Source: Phoronis australis
Lineage: Eukaryota > Phoronida > Phoronidae
Assembly (NCBI GenBank): GCA_002633005.1
Contig: NMRA01000057.1
Coordinates: 659,296 to 723,295, forward strand
DNA: 64,000 nt
Direction: 5' to 3'
Numbering within the stretch: position 1 is the stretch's first letter; every line of letters starts with the position of its first letter. Under the pieces are notes generated by a model. That model had not been told where the DNA came from, ran no database searches, and saw only the letters and a list, made by a program, of their open reading frames with translations. The translations under genes were made by a program, and so were the position numbers. Positions 63,075 to 64,000 of this stretch are shown here, in pieces.

Positions 63075-64000
63075 ACATAAACTTCAAAATTGTACTTTAG
63101 GTGATATGTGAGGATAAAAGCAGGCGAAGCGACAGCGTACGCTGTTTTCTTCTTCTTCTATTTGATATATCTCAAATTGCTCCGTATTTTCCTACTTAAA
63201 AGAGAAGTAATTGAAATGCGTCGTCCAGCCATTCACTGTGTTAGTGAAAATGTTCTGCTGGGACATCGTAACAGGTGTTAGTCTTCATGAATGACACCAG
63301 GACATTTCCACTCTATTGTGAGATCGGTAAAAAGGGGTCCTTCACTTCATGAAGATTGGGTTTGTTTCCCTGCGACTGATTTCAGGCATTCTTTTTTTAG
63401 AATACTTGATCAATCCCGTCAAAACAATTGACTTTCTGGAACTGTTTTTAAATGTAAATGACTTGAATAACCTGAGTAGTATAGCAAGTGTATGAAGACG
63501 GGATGTTTTTCATTATAACACAGAAATGTTTGGCATTTTTGGAGTTACTGAGTAGCCCGATTCATAATTTGGGTTTAAATATATCAGTAAGGAGAAGATA
63601 TCGCTTTATGTCAGCTCAGTTCTTCATGCTAACACAGTTACCAAGACAACATTTTGCAATATTCAAATGGCATTATAAAAGGCCAAAAACGATACCAATA
63701 AACAAGTGAATACAATTCTAACTAATGTGAACGATAAAATTAATGATAAACTCAGCAAAAGAAAAGCAAAAGTTTCTTTGCTTATGTACACGTTTATTCA
63801 CCAAATAAGACATACTTATTCATTTTTCCAAGAATGAAATTTGAACGCTAAACTTTATTGTACAGCTCTCGAATTCCTACACGTAAATTGAGTTCCGTAG
63901 ACTCAAAAATTGTACAAGCACCGTTTGCAATGCATGGCGATATTTCGCGAAGTCTTGCGTGTTCGCGAGTTTCTTGCGTCTACGCAGCAAAGCATTCAGT
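63075..64000. other. Upstream flank of giant secreted gene
   Basis: Should contain a 5' UTR intron and the promoter, but I see no convincing minus-strand TATA box or donor pair. A TATAAAAGG occurs on the plus strand at 63674-63682 without a downstream gene in the window. Confidence 0.4.

Noticed and set aside
63049-63087. Earlier in-frame ATG for the giant protein
   Set aside because: The sequence up to 63062 looks like intron with a strong 3' splice site, and the signal peptide fits the downstream ATG.
63674-63682. Plus-strand TATA box (TATAAAAGG)
   Set aside because: No plus-strand gene follows within the window; likely coincidental in AT-rich DNA.

Overview
The window is AT-rich, intron-dense animal DNA. 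The main gene has about 41 short exons separated by introns of roughly 0.1 to 5.6 kb. The features suggest a highly heterozygous invertebrate, possibly a non-vertebrate deuterostome such as a hemichordate or lancelet, or a lophotrochozoan. The phylum is inference: the protein motifs show only that it is a metazoan.

Region 1 (about 1217-53705, + strand) is one gene, a homologue of CSPP1 (centrosome and spindle pole-associated protein 1). Its 5' end lies before the window and its stop codon is at 51332. I traced about 41 exons through splice sites and phase; all phases close except at one junction (9529 to about 10229/10258). They give about 1328 residues. Exon 38 can be read through its splice donor into a long acidic open frame ending at 46649, a likely alternative C-terminus.

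Region 2 (27548-29356, - strand), inside the largest CSPP1 intron, is a complete two-exon C-type lectin gene: signal peptide, coiled-coil stalk, and a CTLD with QPD and WND motifs. The second exon is too short to appear as a long ORF and was recovered by splice phase.

Region 3 (introns) holds repeats: a family of ~100-bp foldback elements, a hAT-like MITE with a perfect 8-bp target duplication, a tRNA-derived SINE, a second MITE family, a ~1.7-kb element with ~446-bp internal tandem repeats, microsatellites, and a ~2-kb duplication split by a single N that looks like two haplotypes placed in tandem by the assembler.

Region 4 (56143-63048, - strand), convergent with CSPP1, is the most remarkable locus: one uninterrupted exon for a predicted secreted protein of about 2301 residues. 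In order it has a signal peptide, an N-terminal region ending at an RxRR site, about eleven beta-trefoil-like (R-type-lectin-like) repeats with a two-helix membrane hairpin inserted in the third, a hydrophobic then strongly cationic segment, a short disulfide-capable loop carrying a second RxRR site, and a C-terminal deaminase-like domain with HxE and PC-x10-C signatures. This is the layout of a glycan-binding AB-type effector, encoded in an animal genome. I regard it as the candidate undescribed system. The nested lectin is a second secreted carbohydrate-binding gene, but nothing in the sequence links the two functionally.
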